A stretch of 64,000 nucleotides of DNA. It comes from Collybiopsis luxurians FD-317 M1 (lineage: Eukaryota > Basidiomycota > Agaricomycetes > Agaricales > Omphalotaceae). The stretch spans positions 64,939-128,938 of the forward strand of contig KN834762.1 of the NCBI GenBank assembly GCA_000827265.1. The letters are read 5' to 3'. This document shows positions 1-12,400 of this stretch, in pieces (positions within the stretch are counted from its first letter, which is position 1; each line of letters opens with the position of its first letter). Under the pieces are notes generated by a model. It made no database searches. It was not told where the DNA came from and saw nothing but the letters and a program-made list of their open reading frames with translations. The position numbers and the translations under genes are program-made.

Positions 1-2901
1 TTGTCAACTGCGGGTTCTACATGAAGGTAAGGCGGTGAATCTTGCCTTCTATGATTTTTAACCTGGGATTCACAGGTTATTCTCGGGGATTACGTCGGCG
101 CTATTCTTGGGCTCGTAAAAGATGGTAAAGATTGGCGCCTGGATCCTCTCATGGAAATTCGTCGTCTGAGTCATGAGTTTTCTCCTCGAGGAGAAGGAAA
201 CGTTGTATCTCTCGAGTTCAATCTCTTATACCGTTGGCACGCAACTCTAAGCCGGGAAGATAAAGCGTGGACCGAAAAAACATTCAAGGAGGTGCTCGCA
301 AAGGCTGGTATTAATACCACATTTGATCAGGTGAGAATTCAACTTTGTATATCGACGTCCTACTTTGCTAATCCTTTATCTAGCTTACACGTCAGCAATT
401 CTACCGTGCGGCAGGCTTGGCTCTTAGCAAAGAGCAACTCGGTGACGTTCGAACCTGGACCTTCGATAAGTTAGTACATTTTTACGATCTCCTTTACTCA
501 CCCTAATTTCCTACCCTCTAGCCTCAAGCGTGATAGCAATGGCAAATTCTCTGATGCCGACATTGCCAACATCCTGCAACGTTCAACTTCTTATCGAGCT
601 GGAGCCTTCAAGGCCCGAGGAATTCCGGATGTATTGAAAGTTATCGAAGTTCTCGGGATTGAGCAGGCTCGAGGCTGGGGTGCTTGCTCTGTAAGGTTTT
701 TTCCCACCATTTCTCCCGTCCTCATTGCTGATAGTTGAATATATTCACAGCTGAATGAATTCAGAAAGTTCATTGGCTTGGAGCCATACAAATCATTCAA
801 ACAGTGGAATTCCGATGAGTCGGTTGCGGTGAGGGTTTTGTCTCTGTTAGACTGGAATCGGTCTGATGCAAAACTTTAGAGAGCGGCGGAGCTCCTGTAC
901 AAGGACATTGATAACCTTGAGCTTCACGTCGGAATGCAGGCCGAGCAATCAAAAGTGCCGGGTCCCGGTGCTGGCTTGTGCCCGGGTTATACCATCTCTC
1001 GTGCCATTCTTTCTGATGCTGTATGCCTTACTCGAGGGGATAGGTTCTTGACTGTAGACTTTACCCGTGAGCCATTATTTCCGCGGGCCCCTTCTGTTTT
1101 GTCTAATTTCGTTCCTTAGCTTTCAATTTTACAACTTGGGGCTTTGAGGACTGCCAGTACCCGTCGACGCCTGATGGTTCCTTCGGAGGGATGCTTACGA
1201 AACTGCTATTCCGTCACTTCCCTGCCTACTATCCAGCCAGGTCCGCCTATGCCCATTTCCCTCTCCTTGATCCAAAGTTTATGAAGGTGCAAATGGAGCA
1301 GGCAGGGACTGCTGATAAGTATATCTGGACCAGGCCCCAAACTCCCGTAGGCGTACAAACGGGAGAGACCGTCGTCGTCGACAGCTATGCTGGTGCCACA
1401 GAGGTCTTGTATAATCCTAAGGTTTGGAAATCAGATTACGAGAAAAAACTTGGTATCGTTGTCAGTGGTTTGCAAGACCCCAAGCTTCCCGACACTAAGC
1501 TTGTAAGTACCTTGATCGGTGTTGCCGCAGTTTTCGATTCACATTTTCTGTATCAACAGGTCGAAGAAGTCTTGCGCTCTTCCAGCCACGGTTGGCCCGG
1601 ATTCTTCGTTGAGACCGCCAACCGACTCGTGAAAGAACGAAGTATCAATCATGCAGGCTCAACTGCAAGATACGTGGATATCGTGGATGATGTCATTAAT
1701 GCCCTTCCGGCACATTGGATCTGCGATAAACTGGTAAGACTCAAATGTCTGCTGCATAAAATTTTCCAGGCTTAGGAGGGCTTTTTAGATTGGGCTTAAC
1801 CTCAGGGACAAGAAAGCTGAGAGTCAGTTCGTCACCGGCTTGCAAGACGTTTGCGACTACGTCTTTTTGGACTGGGACCCTGTCCATGACTGGCAGCTAC
1901 GTGAAAGCTCCGTGGCGTTCTTCCAGAAGTTGCACAAAGTCGTCAAACACCATCTGGAATCCGAGTCCCGCTTTGTCAGTTGTCTAGTTCCCCAACTTGT
2001 ATCTGGATCTGATATTGATACAATCGTTGACAGATTCCCAACATAATCGGTCACCTCTTGGACGAAAAGACACCATTCCTCGAGACTCTTCACAGAGACC
2101 ACGGTAATAAGAGTGCAAACGAACTCGCTGCGGCATTGTTTTGCCAGGTCGTCCCTACCGCGGCTCATTGGTCTCAGAGTGTCGCTCATGTTATCAATTA
2201 TTATCTTGACGCATCCCGGGAAGGAGCCAGAGAAGAGATTGTTAAGCTTGTCGATGAGGGTAAGACCAAACAGGCAATGGATCTCATTAAGACAGCGCTA
2301 GGTAAGTGGTGCACAGTTTCCTAGGTGAAGCCCCAAAATTCTGAATGTGTATGAAGTTGTGGACCCTCCGGTTTACGGTGCGGAACGAACTGCTTTGAGG
2401 GCTACCGTAGTGGATGGTTTGAAGGAAGCTGCGGCTGGCGAGACCGTCTTTGTGAGCATCGTTGAAGCCAACGTGAGCCCAAATTTTCCTCGCATTTCGA
2501 TGATATGAATTAATCATCGCACAGCAAAATATACCTATCGGCAAGTCTGGCATTATTGGGGCTGGTGAATATGGTCTGTTAGCAGCAGAATTCTTCGAAA
2601 AGGTATGGATACTGTAATAAAATCCTGGATCTTGCTGACGGTTTTATTGCAGGTTACCCCTGGCGTTGTCGGTGCGATTCTTGGTCTGCCCAAACTTGGA
2701 CGTTGTCCTGGACCATCCGGAGTTTTTACGCGTTTCACACAACATACTCGTGGCGCACCGGAGCAAATCTATATCAATGCTCTCGGAGGTCTTACCCCCT
2801 TCCCCACTTCTCTTATCATTTCGGTATGTCCTTCCTCAAATTTGTAATGCTACGAGGCTCATTCGTTCTTCCAGTACGATGAGTCCCAAAGTAAAATATA
2901 A
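1..2901 (+). CDS. Psi-factor-producing oxygenase / linoleate dioxygenase (PPO family), 5' end missing
   Basis: Fatty acid dioxygenase of the animal haem-peroxidase superfamily, normally fused to a C-terminal P450 domain; family members oxygenate linoleate to oxylipins that control sporulation. The gene enters from before base 1. Exons read: <1-26, 76-330, 384-469, 522-690, 751-828, 880-1066, 1120-1502, 1560-1733, 1789-1974, 2034-2301, 2357-2472, 2525-2602, 2653-2823, 2875-2901. Diagnostic motifs: YRWH near 230 (catalytic Tyr and proximal haem His), KDIDNLELHVG, GAGLCPGYTISRAILSDA and LTKLLFRHFPAYYPA. The P450-like part is recognisable (LAAALFCQVVPTAAHWSQSV), but where the haem-thiolate loop should be the protein reads GAGEYGLLAAEF, without Cys, and the ExxR helix is not preserved (TALV). 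The dioxygenase step is probably intact and the P450 step lost, as I recall for PpoC-type enzymes. The intron before 2357 was placed by frame and is the least certain. Confidence 0.88.
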
Positions 2902-3248
2902 ATTATTGTCGATTCAGATGGATAATTATTGTTGTAGAATAGGCCTTGTTCAATAATATAGTCGAATGCATGACGAATACTACTACTTTACGCCTGCTCT
3001 ATGTCCGAATCAGATATCTTGGACGTCCCAATGCAATCGACTCTTTCAGCTCTGATTTTACCAATCAGTACTGATTATTTCTGTACGCCAATTCTCCTTC
3101 CAATTTGAAGAAGTCTGGTGGTCGTGGTTCATTCATTGTTTGTTTGAAATTGAATGAGGGTGCCGGCGCAGCACGGGATTTAGGGATTACGATCACAGCT
3201 CACAGCCTGCTCCTTACTTTCTAAGTTACTTCTCTCTCTAATCACACC
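2902..3248. other. Intergenic spacer, PPO to epsin
   Basis: About 350 bp between two genes on the same strand. It must hold the PPO 3' end and the epsin promoter. A pyrimidine-rich stretch lies just before the epsin ATG (about 3205-3245). No ORF, RNA gene or repeat was recognised. Confidence 0.6.
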
Positions 3249-5028
3249 ATGCAGCACCTAGGGAAAGCTGCTCTTCGTGTCACCAAGAACTACACAAAGG
3301 GCTATTCAGATACCCAGGCCAAAGTCCGAGAGGCCACGTCGAACGATCCATGGGGCCCTTCGGGGACGCAGATGAACGAAATAGCGCAACTTACCTATAA
3401 TCAGTAAGCCCGACTTCATTGCTCGGGGTCTCTTAGTTCATCGTCTTTGTGCAGGGGTGATTTTGTGGAGATTATGGAAATGCTGGACAAAAGACTTAAT
3501 GATAAAGGCAAAAACTGGAGACATGTCTTCAAGGTCTTTCTACTTGCTTGATCGTGCCACAATAATTTGCTCATAATATGATCCAGAGCTTAACCGTTCT
3601 CGACTACTGTCTTCATCAAGGCTCCGAGAACGTCGTCATTTACTTTCGAGACAACATCTATGTCATTAAAACTCTTAAGGAATTCCAGTATGTCGACGAG
3701 GACGGCAAGGATCAGGGAGCCAATGTCCGTCAAAAGGCCAAAGATATCACAAATCTCTTGCAAGATGAGGCTCGTCTTCGACAGGAGCGCCGTGCCCGAG
3801 CGAACATGCGTGATCGCATGGTTCGTGGCGCCGCTGGAGATGGAGATGAAGAACCTGAAAACGAGAATGACCAACGACGAGCTCTGGGCTCTTCCAAGAG
3901 AAATCGGGACGAGGACGATTTGCGGCGAGCCATTGAAGAGAGTAAGAAGTCATTGGCGCAGGAACGTTTGACGGCGGAGGAAAGAGATCTGCAGCAGGCT
4001 CTCAAACTCAGTCAGGAGGAAGAGGACAAGCGCAATAAAGCTGTCGAGGACTCCAACGCTTCTGCGCTGTTTGATGACAATAACCAACTGTGAGTCTATA
4101 GTCCTTTCTTTCAGCTTTTCTAATTGATTCTTCGAAGTGTCCCTGCCAATCATCAAGTAAACAATAATCCGTTCCCAACGATGACGAACATGTCCGACCC
4201 TATGGCTTACACCGTCGGATTGCAGCCTCAATTCACTCAAATTCAACCTCAATTCACCTCTTTTAATCCTTACCAACAACAGATGCAACAGCAGATGCAG
4301 CAGGAGGCCGCTCAGCAAGAGTATCTCCGCCAGCAGCAGGAGTTTTTCCAGCAACAGCAAGCTGCCCAGCAGGCGCAGCTTCAACAAGAAGAATACATGC
4401 GACAGCAGATGCTTCTCCAGCAACAGCAGCAGCAGCAGCACCTAAATCTGTTTGCACAACAGCAGCCTTTGATGGCCCAGCCCACAGGATTTGGGTTCGT
4501 AAAACTAGTGCTTCCATTCCATTCTTCCAGTTTATTGACGCATATGTAGGTCTAACAATCCTTTTGCTCGCTCTGTATCGTCACCCACAAACCAATCCGC
4601 CATTCAAAATAACCCCCCGCAGTTCAACCTGCAAGGAACGTACGAGAATCATTTATCCGACAATCACCAGAACTTGAGCAACCCACCGTCTGCGTTCTCT
4701 CAGTCGCCTTCGCCTGGTCCTGGTCCTCAACAAGGTGGAAGGCAGTTCGCTGTGAAAACAAGAGCGGACGAGAATCAACAGCTTGCCAGTCTATTTGCTG
4801 ATCGGGAAGGAGGACAGGATACGTTCGGGAATATTGGACAGCTTAGGTACGATTTCCCATAAGAGTTCCGACTACATCAGTCAGGCTGATCATGAATTTC
4901 GTAGATATGGCCATACTAATGCTGGGCGCTTAATATCTCAGCCGACTGCTAACAGTGGTCACAATCCGTTTGCAATGCAGCAACAGCAGCAGCAGCAAAA
5001 TAACGAGCAGCCCTTCTTTAGTGTATGA
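3249..5028 (+). CDS. Epsin (ENTH-domain clathrin adaptor)
   Basis: Endocytic adaptor that binds PtdIns(4,5)P2, ubiquitinated cargo and EH-domain proteins at the plasma membrane. Exons 3249-3403, 3455-3533, 3587-4089, 4138-4494, 4550-4846, 4905-5028 give 504 aa. Residues about 1-140 are the ENTH domain (VREATSNDPWGPSGTQMNEI at its start, then LTVLDYCLHQGSENVV and VRQKAKDITNLLQDE). Two ubiquitin-interacting motifs follow: DLRRAIEESKKSL and ERDLQQALKLSQEEE. The middle is a Gln-rich tract coded by CAG/CAA runs. Three NPF motifs (NNPFPT, SNNPFARS, GHNPFAM) are EH-domain ligands, and LASLFADRE may be clathrin-box-like. The order ENTH-UIM-UIM-polyQ-NPF matches fungal Ent1/Ent2. The fourth donor is GTTCGT, which restores the frame into QPTGFGSNNPFA. 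Confidence 0.95.
4266..4443 (+). repeat. Gln-coding CAG/CAA tract in epsin
   Basis: Low-complexity coding stretch rich in cag/caa codons, including consecutive CAG triplets at about 4420-4440. A shorter run (about 4979-4998) sits in the last exon. Replication slippage probably makes the length variable between strains. Confidence 0.8.
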
Positions 5029-5264
5029 GAATGTTATTTACGTATTGGATCTCTACATTTTTTTCATCGATATTCGACGTGATACCTTCTGAATTCATTT
5101 ACTGCTCTTCTCGCTTCTGCTGTTACCCGACCTGTAATTCTTCGTTTGGAACTTCTTGTAACGTACAACTTTTTATGTGGATGATGTTTGAATGGATGAT
5201 ATGATTTGCTTTCTCGGCCCGGTTTTGATTTTTTTTGGCGCCCTCACCTCTCTCACCGACCACG

Positions 5265-5959
5265 ATGACACCAGCAAAAGCTCCTGCTCAGAAACGGCGT
5301 AAGCTTTCTTCACCAAAGCTTTCTACAACATTTTCGCCGTTGGTGGCTTTATCTGCACATTTATCAACTACCAGAAACACGGCTTTAGCTTGCGTCTCAT
5401 GTCACCGCCGCGCGCAGAGCGCGTCTAGATCGTTCATCGTGTTTTGTGCCAGGTCCGTTCAGTGTCGATTTATTTGGTTCATTTTAATCCCTCTTTGCTT
5501 CAGATGCTCTTCGCCAACGTGTACAGTCTGTTCACGAACTTGCTCAGCGTCGGCTGCCTCGCATTTTTTAAATACCCATCTCGCTTGGTCACCTACTCCT
5601 CCTCCGTCGCCCCCAGAACCTCACTCCCCTCCTCACTCTTCCCGCCGCTTTGCTCTAAGCTTGAACTCAGTCAATACGAATTCAACCTATGGATACGCTC
5701 AGACTAACGCTCCAGGCAAGCGAAAAAAGTTAAAAGAGGATGATCCAGAGAGAGATGAGACTCAGGTTCGCCTGGAAGATGAAGATGAGAATGAAGAAGT
5801 TGAATTAGGACGAGGATGTGGTCGGACGATTTGCAAGAATTGTTGTTTTGAGAATATTCAAAAGTATGTGATAAGCACATGTACACTCTAACTTGAAAGC
5901 TAACGATGTCTTTTATCAGCGAAACCATTACCTGTCATGACTGTTATGGAACCCATTAG
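5265..5959 (+). CDS. Small Cys-rich putative zinc-binding protein, unknown function
   Basis: Exons 5265-5452, 5504-5863, 5920-5959 give 195 aa. I do not recognise a named family. Visible are an N-terminal basic stretch (PAQKRRKLSSPK), a first Cys group (ACVSCHRRA ... FCARCSSPTCTVCSRTCS), a Ser/Pro-rich middle, a KRKKLKEDD plus Glu/Asp-rich segment, and a second Cys group at the very end (RGCGRTICKNCCFEN ... TCHDCYG). Cys pairs spaced CxxC at both ends suggest one zinc module closed by N- and C-terminal halves across a long disordered insert. The basic patches could be nuclear localisation signals. The start is the first ATG of the frame. Splicing of the last 40 nt is needed to complete the final CxxC, which supports the model. 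Confidence 0.72.
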
Positions 5960-6494
5960 CATTTACTTTTCTCCCCATCATCACATATAAATGTTTAATT
6001 AGAGCAGCAGACTCAGACTTATGACTGACCCTTGTATTTTTTACCACTGCATTCTCCGTTTTGTACCTGCCTTCTGTATCCATTTTATTTGAGCATCACA
6101 CGATTCCGATACTTTCCCGATTTGAAGTAATATTTCCAGCTTTGACGCTTATGTAAGTACCCGTCGCGCCTTAGGCCTTAGGCCCTAGGCGCGACCTGCG
6201 TAGGGCCTGTTACGCTATTTAGTTTCCTGGCAGAGTACCTTCCAACAAAGTGTTTGTGTCTTGTCCAATCAGAACGCTCAAAAATGACCTTTTCTATTGC
6301 AGATTTTTCCCCCCAGATTCAAATTCTGCTTGATCAATTCTGTAGAGAAACAGAAGGTGATAAATTTCGTGACTACAACAAGAGTTTGTAAGTATGCATT
6401 AGAATACAATGTGAGCCTATGCGGTAAACAATACATGTCCAAATGAGGAGGTAAGGTGATGTAAGGTATCAATTATCTACGCAATGATAATTAA
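5960..6494. other. Convergent intergenic spacer with a GC-rich inverted repeat
   Basis: Lies between the 3' ends of the Cys-rich gene (+) and the myosin gene (-). AT-rich apart from the inverted repeat at 6163-6195. No further gene seen. Confidence 0.6.
6163..6195. repeat. GC-rich inverted repeat
   Basis: Two 15-nt arms (6163-6177 and 6181-6195) are reverse complements at 13 of 15 positions and separated by 3 nt; the arms carry gtcgcgcc and ggcgcgac. It stands out from the AT-rich surroundings and lies between two converging genes. Confidence 0.75.
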
Positions 6495-9400
6495 TTACTT
6501 GCGAGGTGAGGAGGTCGGTGAGCCATAGGATGAAGCAGGGCGTTCAAGCCTATTACGTAGTCGCTCTACTTCGCTTTCAAGTCTGCAGAGGGGTTATCAA
6601 AACAATATCGAGCTTAAGAAAAGCAGAAACGTACGTCAGAGCCTTTTGCTTGGCATCAGCCGCTTCGCGCTCTGCGCGTCGTTTGGCAGACTGCAGCAAA
6701 TTTTCTTGGGTATGCTGAAAGAAGACTGAGCATTCTTGGTAACGAAGATGTAACGGAAGGCATACCATCTTATCCATTTCATGTCTCAAAGACTGGAGTT
6801 GCGACTCATAACCTTTTCGTTCCTCCTCTAGCTTCTTCGCCCGGTGTCGGTCGTTGTCAAATTTAGAATCCTTGGATAATCGATGTGAATGCCCTCTGCC
6901 CGTGAGTTGGCTTGTAATCTCTTCTATACGGCTGTCAGTTTTGCGAGATAGGGTGGCTTGTCGAGAAGAACTGGTATAGGCCTTAGTTTCAAGGTCGATA
7001 ATTCGGACGTTAAGCTCCTTGATTTGGTTTTCCAAGTTAGCCTGTACGAATACGTCAGATTCGCAAATATTTAGGAGCACAGTAATGGCTTACATTGATC
7101 CGATCCAGTTCCGAATTATCAACTCGAACTTTTCCTAATTCGATTTGACACTCGTTCGCGAAACCCTCGGCTTTCTTCATTCTGTCAAAGGCGTTGGTGG
7201 CTCGATCTTTTTCTTCATCGAGCGACCTCTTCAAGTCCTGAGTTTCCAAAACAAGTCTCTGGTACTCATGGTCTGTGGACATCCTTTGCATATCCACACT
7301 ATCTATCCTAATGCCGTCCAGCTCAGTTTGTAGGGCCCGACGAGCTTTCTGAAGGAGAGCTCGATCGGCTTCAACGTCATCCAGAACGGCACGAAGCTCT
7401 CGGACTTGGGAATGTAAGGCAACGATCTGAGACTGCTGTTCCGTCTGGGCAGCTCCAGATGCCTCGTATGCCCTAGTAATGTCAGCGATCTTGGTTTCAA
7501 GTCGTTCCTTTTCTTTTCGCCAGCCACCACTGCTGTAGACTTCGTCATCAAGGCGGAGTTGTAGCTCATCGTAATCGGATTGTATCTTGCGGTTCCTTTC
7601 ACGTAGCCGACTCAAAGCGTCCCTTTGAGATTGAAGTTCTATACGAATTCGGTTAACGCGAAGTATAGAAGAGATTTACTTCAACTTGCCTTCGCTTAAT
7701 TGAGCTAACTCAGCTGATTTAAACACTCTGGATCAGGGACATTCATTAATCGTGATAAGGGCAGAGACCATACCTTGATATTTCTTGCGCGTCTGGTCAC
7801 TAGCAAATTCGTGTTCTTCCAAGTCTTTCTGGTGCTGCGCCTTCTCGTCATGTAGTTCTTCTGCGAGACGATGATTGAGTTCCACGAGGTCACCAGATTC
7901 GTCGCCTTCGTCCTTCAGCTTCTTCTCAAGCTCCTTGATTCGCTGATGAGCAGACCGTAAAGTTTCTTCGTTGGACTTCAATTTTGCGACAGTGTTGGCC
8001 TGGATCTTCTCAATCTCCGACAGAGTTTGACGGACTGCGCAGAAAAATTAACATAGTTGTTGTCGAGGTATACGAGCACCTTACCTGAAGCTTCGGCCCT
8101 GGCGGCCTTTACCCGCGCAATTTCTGTATTTTCGAGGCGTTCCTGGTAGCTCTTCTCCTTGGCCTTGAATGCTTCTGTAGCTGCGCGAAGATCTAAAGAC
8201 ATTGAGCTTAGAAATGGGTGGAAAAAAAGGGCAGCACAATCGCAACTGACCACTCTGGATAGCGGAAGCGGCAGAAGAAGCAAGGTCATCCTCCCTTTCT
8301 CGGTTATTGATCTGACGTTTGAGTCCTAAAATATGATTTCTAAGAATCAAAGTCGTTAAATTGAACATTAATTGCGCATACCAGATATTTCACTGCGTGC
8401 AATGTCAAGCCGTGCCTCCAGCTCAGCTTTGGCAGACTCCAGACTCTGTTTCTCGTGAGATGCATCTTGGAGCTGCTTGCGCTGTAATTCAATATCGGAC
8501 TGCATATTGCGCTGTTGAAGGACCTGCGACGAAGAATAAACATGAAACTTGCCGAGATACAGCCAGAATGCAACATACCAGGGCTTTACGGCTCTCTTCC
8601 AGCTGGGCATAACTCTGGCGCTCATTATCAATAGTCTTCTGGAATTTCGACCACACAGCTTGAATCCCATCAATTTGAGCGAGTTCAGCTGAACGACGCG
8701 CTTGAGCTTCCTCCTCTAAAAGTTCTGCGAGTCGTTTGTTTTCCTTGGCAAGTCGGGCACGGTATTGCTGCAAGAATTGCTTAGAACCATCACTGTTTTC
8801 GAGGTCAGCCGTCATTTCGCGAATCGAAGTCTCGAGGTGATGCCGAACGCGCTCCGAAGCAGCCATCTGCAGCTCTAGCACCTGGACCTGCTGCTTCAAA
8901 GCAACGACCTGACTGTCAGAGGCTGTGGGAGAATCTCGAGGAAGGTCTCGCAAGGAGTGACGCTTGGACGTTGCAGACGTTGGAGTCGAAGGGCGTATGT
9001 TGTTCATGACAGTGGGGGTCTTCTTGGAATACATATCACTCTTCAGCTCATCGTCAACGAGTTGAAGTTCGCGCAGCAGTCGAGATTGGAAGGTTGAGTC
9101 GGACGGTCCACTATCCATTATGAGCTTTCGCAGGTCTGCATTCTGACGTTGTATACGCTCGCTCATTCTCCGCATAGCAATGAGACGTGCTTCGTCTGCG
9201 TGAGCAATTTGCTCCTCCAACTGAACAATACGCGCCTGGTACTGACGCTGTACCTTCCCTAAACTGGTCGCTGCTGGTGTCTCGTTGGCTAGATGATCGA
9301 GTTCTGCCTCCAAAGACGCCTTGGATTTCTGCACGGTATCTAATTGCAACGACAGTTCGTCCGCATGTCGGGCGGTGCTTTGAAGTTCAAACTGCAGGCG

Positions 9401-12400
9401 ACGGACTTGTAACTCGGCCTCTTCTCGACCCTTCCGCTCTCGCTCAGCATCTGCAATTGCGCGAGTTACTTGATCCTCGTGATTTCGAACGGCAGCTTTT
9501 TCTTTCCCACGCAGTTCCATTCTCGCACGCTCTGTCTCCCGCTGCAGATCTTCTGCCTCGCTGGTGAGCCGCATTTTGGCCTTCTCCAAGGACCGAATAT
9601 ACGCAGCATTCTTCTGCAATTCCTCCTGAGCATCTGCAAGTTGGCGGTCTGTAACGCGCTTAGCCTCTTCGAGAACATGGACATGCTCCACGATAGTTTT
9701 ATCCTGCTTCGATTCCAGCTGTTTAATATCCCATTCTCGGTCTTTGAGCTCCTTCAATGCTTTGTTCAGCTCCCTGTCCACTTTGACATTATGATCCTTA
9801 AGCTTGGCGACTTCAGCTTTCTGCGTCGAGAGAGCCTTTTCGAGCTGCGAGCGCCGATTCGATTCACTCTGCAACTGTTTCTTGGTACTTTCCAGCTGCC
9901 GCTCGTTGGCAGTCTTGTCGCGCTCGAGTTGAAGCATGACATCTTCAATGCCATGGTATTTGTTCTGAGCTGCAGACAATTGCCGTTCCAAGCTCTGCAG
10001 ACGTAATGAGTCAAAGGTATCAAATTATTCCAAGTATAAACTACTCACTTCTTTAGCTCGCTCAGCCTCTGCAAGGGCCGATTCAGATTCGAACGCGCGA
10101 GAGCGAATAGATTGCAGTTCAGACTCCAAACTCCGCTTCCCTTTCTCCAGCTCAGATAGGGCTGCTCGGGTCTCGGAAATGAGGGTCTGGGCCTCACGTT
10201 CTTGCTGAACAAGCGTATCGTGAGACGTTTGGAGAGAAGCCAATTCTCGCGCGCTCTGCTCAAGGTCAACCTTGAGTTTGCCCTGGGTTTCCAATGCTAA
10301 CCGACGGCTCTCCGTAAGATCCTGCTGCATCTTGGCAACCTGAGATCGAAGCCCGGCGAGCTCCAATTCCTTACTCTTCTCAGCCTCGTTTCGCCTGGTT
10401 TCTTCACTAGTTTTGGCCTGTAAAAGAGCCCTAAGCTCATCCAGCTCAGCCTGAGACTTGGCACGAGCAGCATCTCCCTGCGCACGGTCTTCCTTTTCTG
10501 CGTCAAGTTCAGCGGCAAGCGTGTCAAGATCATTTTGCAATTCGAGAATTTCCTTGGATGCTTGCTGATGTTCGATAGCGAGCTGTTCAAGTTCCTGCAA
10601 AAGCTCCGAGATGCGATCGTCCTTCTTCTGGATCAGGTTGGAATAGTCTGTGACAGTGTGATCCATCTCTACTACTTGCTCTTTAGCCTGACGAAGTTCC
10701 TGCTCGAGCGCGTCCGTGCGTCCTTTCAGGATATCCCTGACACAGCTCATGAGCCTCACGATAAAAGTAAACAGACAATAAACTCACTTGTTGCGTATCT
10801 CGACATCGAGTTTACCCTCGAGCTCCTTCACGGCGACATCATTACGGTCTCGAGCCCGGGACAGATCCTCATCCCTCTGCATAGCAAGCCGCTTGAGATC
10901 ATCGCTGACTTTCTGAAGTGTCTCCAAATCATTTCGAAGTCGCTCAATTTCATCATTCTTGTTGGCAAGCTCCGTCACCGTCTCTTCCTCTCTCGACTTT
11001 GTCTGCTTCTGCTCACTCTCTAAACGCACAAGATGATCGGCAGCCTGGTCAAACATTTCACGCAGCTCGGAATGACGCTGCTCGCTGTCTTTGGCGATGG
11101 CCATGGCGCGATCGAGGTGAGACTGCAACTCGTCAATGTCAGCCTGGAGTTCCGCAATTTCCTCCTCGAGTTCAGCTTCGTGCTTTTTGCTTCTCTCCAA
11201 CAAAGCGTCCTTGTCGAGATTGAGAGCCCGTTCTGCTTCCAGCTCATCTTCAATCTTGTTCTTATCTGCCTCCAACGTCATCTTCAGGTTCTCCAACGCC
11301 TCCTTCTCCCGCTTGTCCCGTTCAGCTCGTTCTTTATGTAGAATCAGTTCTGCCTCCTTCCGGCGCAGTTCTTCGTCGCTTCTAGTGGCGGCAAGCAGAG
11401 GGCGAACCTTTCCCAGTAAAATTAGCACAAAGCACTAGAAATCAAAAGAGCACACATCATACCTTAGTATACAACTGCCACCAAGGCCAATCCCTCAATT
11501 CACCGTACACTCTAGCATTCCGTTGTATAGTCCGTATAGCAACCGCACGGTTCAAAATCTTCTTGATCTGTCTTCGAGCGGTCCACATCCTAGCGACCGC
11601 TTGCAACCTCGAGAACAAGTCGTAGAGGAGATTATCACGACGTTCCTCAAGGTCAGCCAAAACTCCAGCTTTAAAGAAAATCTTGGACATTCCAATCTTG
11701 AATATTGCTTCATCAAGCTCCAGCGCACCGACCATCCTCCGACAAGCTTCTCGTCCATCCATATAGCCCTTTGGAATGATACCGGGGGTGAGCACCTCGT
11801 ATCGCTGGCGGAATTCGACGAACGGAAGTCGGTTAGGATAACCGAGACGAGCGATTCTAATACCTTCGAGAACACCGTTACACCTGAGCTGGTCGAGAAC
11901 CAGTGGAACGTCGACGCGCCCCGGTTTCTTGTTCGCGTTCGGCACGATACAACGAACAAAGTGAGGCTGAGTGGCCATAAGCTGACTCATGAGACTCGCA
12001 AGCTGTTCTCTATGGCGTTGACCAACAGTTCTGAACGCCCCCTTCTTCGCACCTCGCTTCTTACCCACACTAAACATGTTCGCCTGAGCTCCAGGAACAG
12101 GGGCATCGGCGAATTCGGCAAAAAGGGAGGAAACATAGCGCTCGGTCGAGGACGCAAAGACACGCGTAAGATTGTCGTTGAGAGGATCTTTATTCTTCTC
12201 CAGCCAACCATCCGTCCTGTACTCGACTTTGGCGGCATAATGCTGAACCAAAAAGCCTTGTTCGAATCGAGCAGGCTCGTACTTTTCCTTTCCGGGATGA
12301 TTCTGTTGAGGGTCGTCCGGGTCACCTCCAACGCCTGCCCACAGACCGTGAAGTTTGTGTGTGAAGGTGACATCAGTTGCCTTGGGCATGATACACTCTT

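Noticed and set aside
3730..4005. Long minus-strand open frames opposite epsin, and similar ones opposite myosin, UTP22 and the secreted repeat protein
   Set aside because: They mirror codon bias of real coding exons, lack motifs and cross the sense introns without splice logic.
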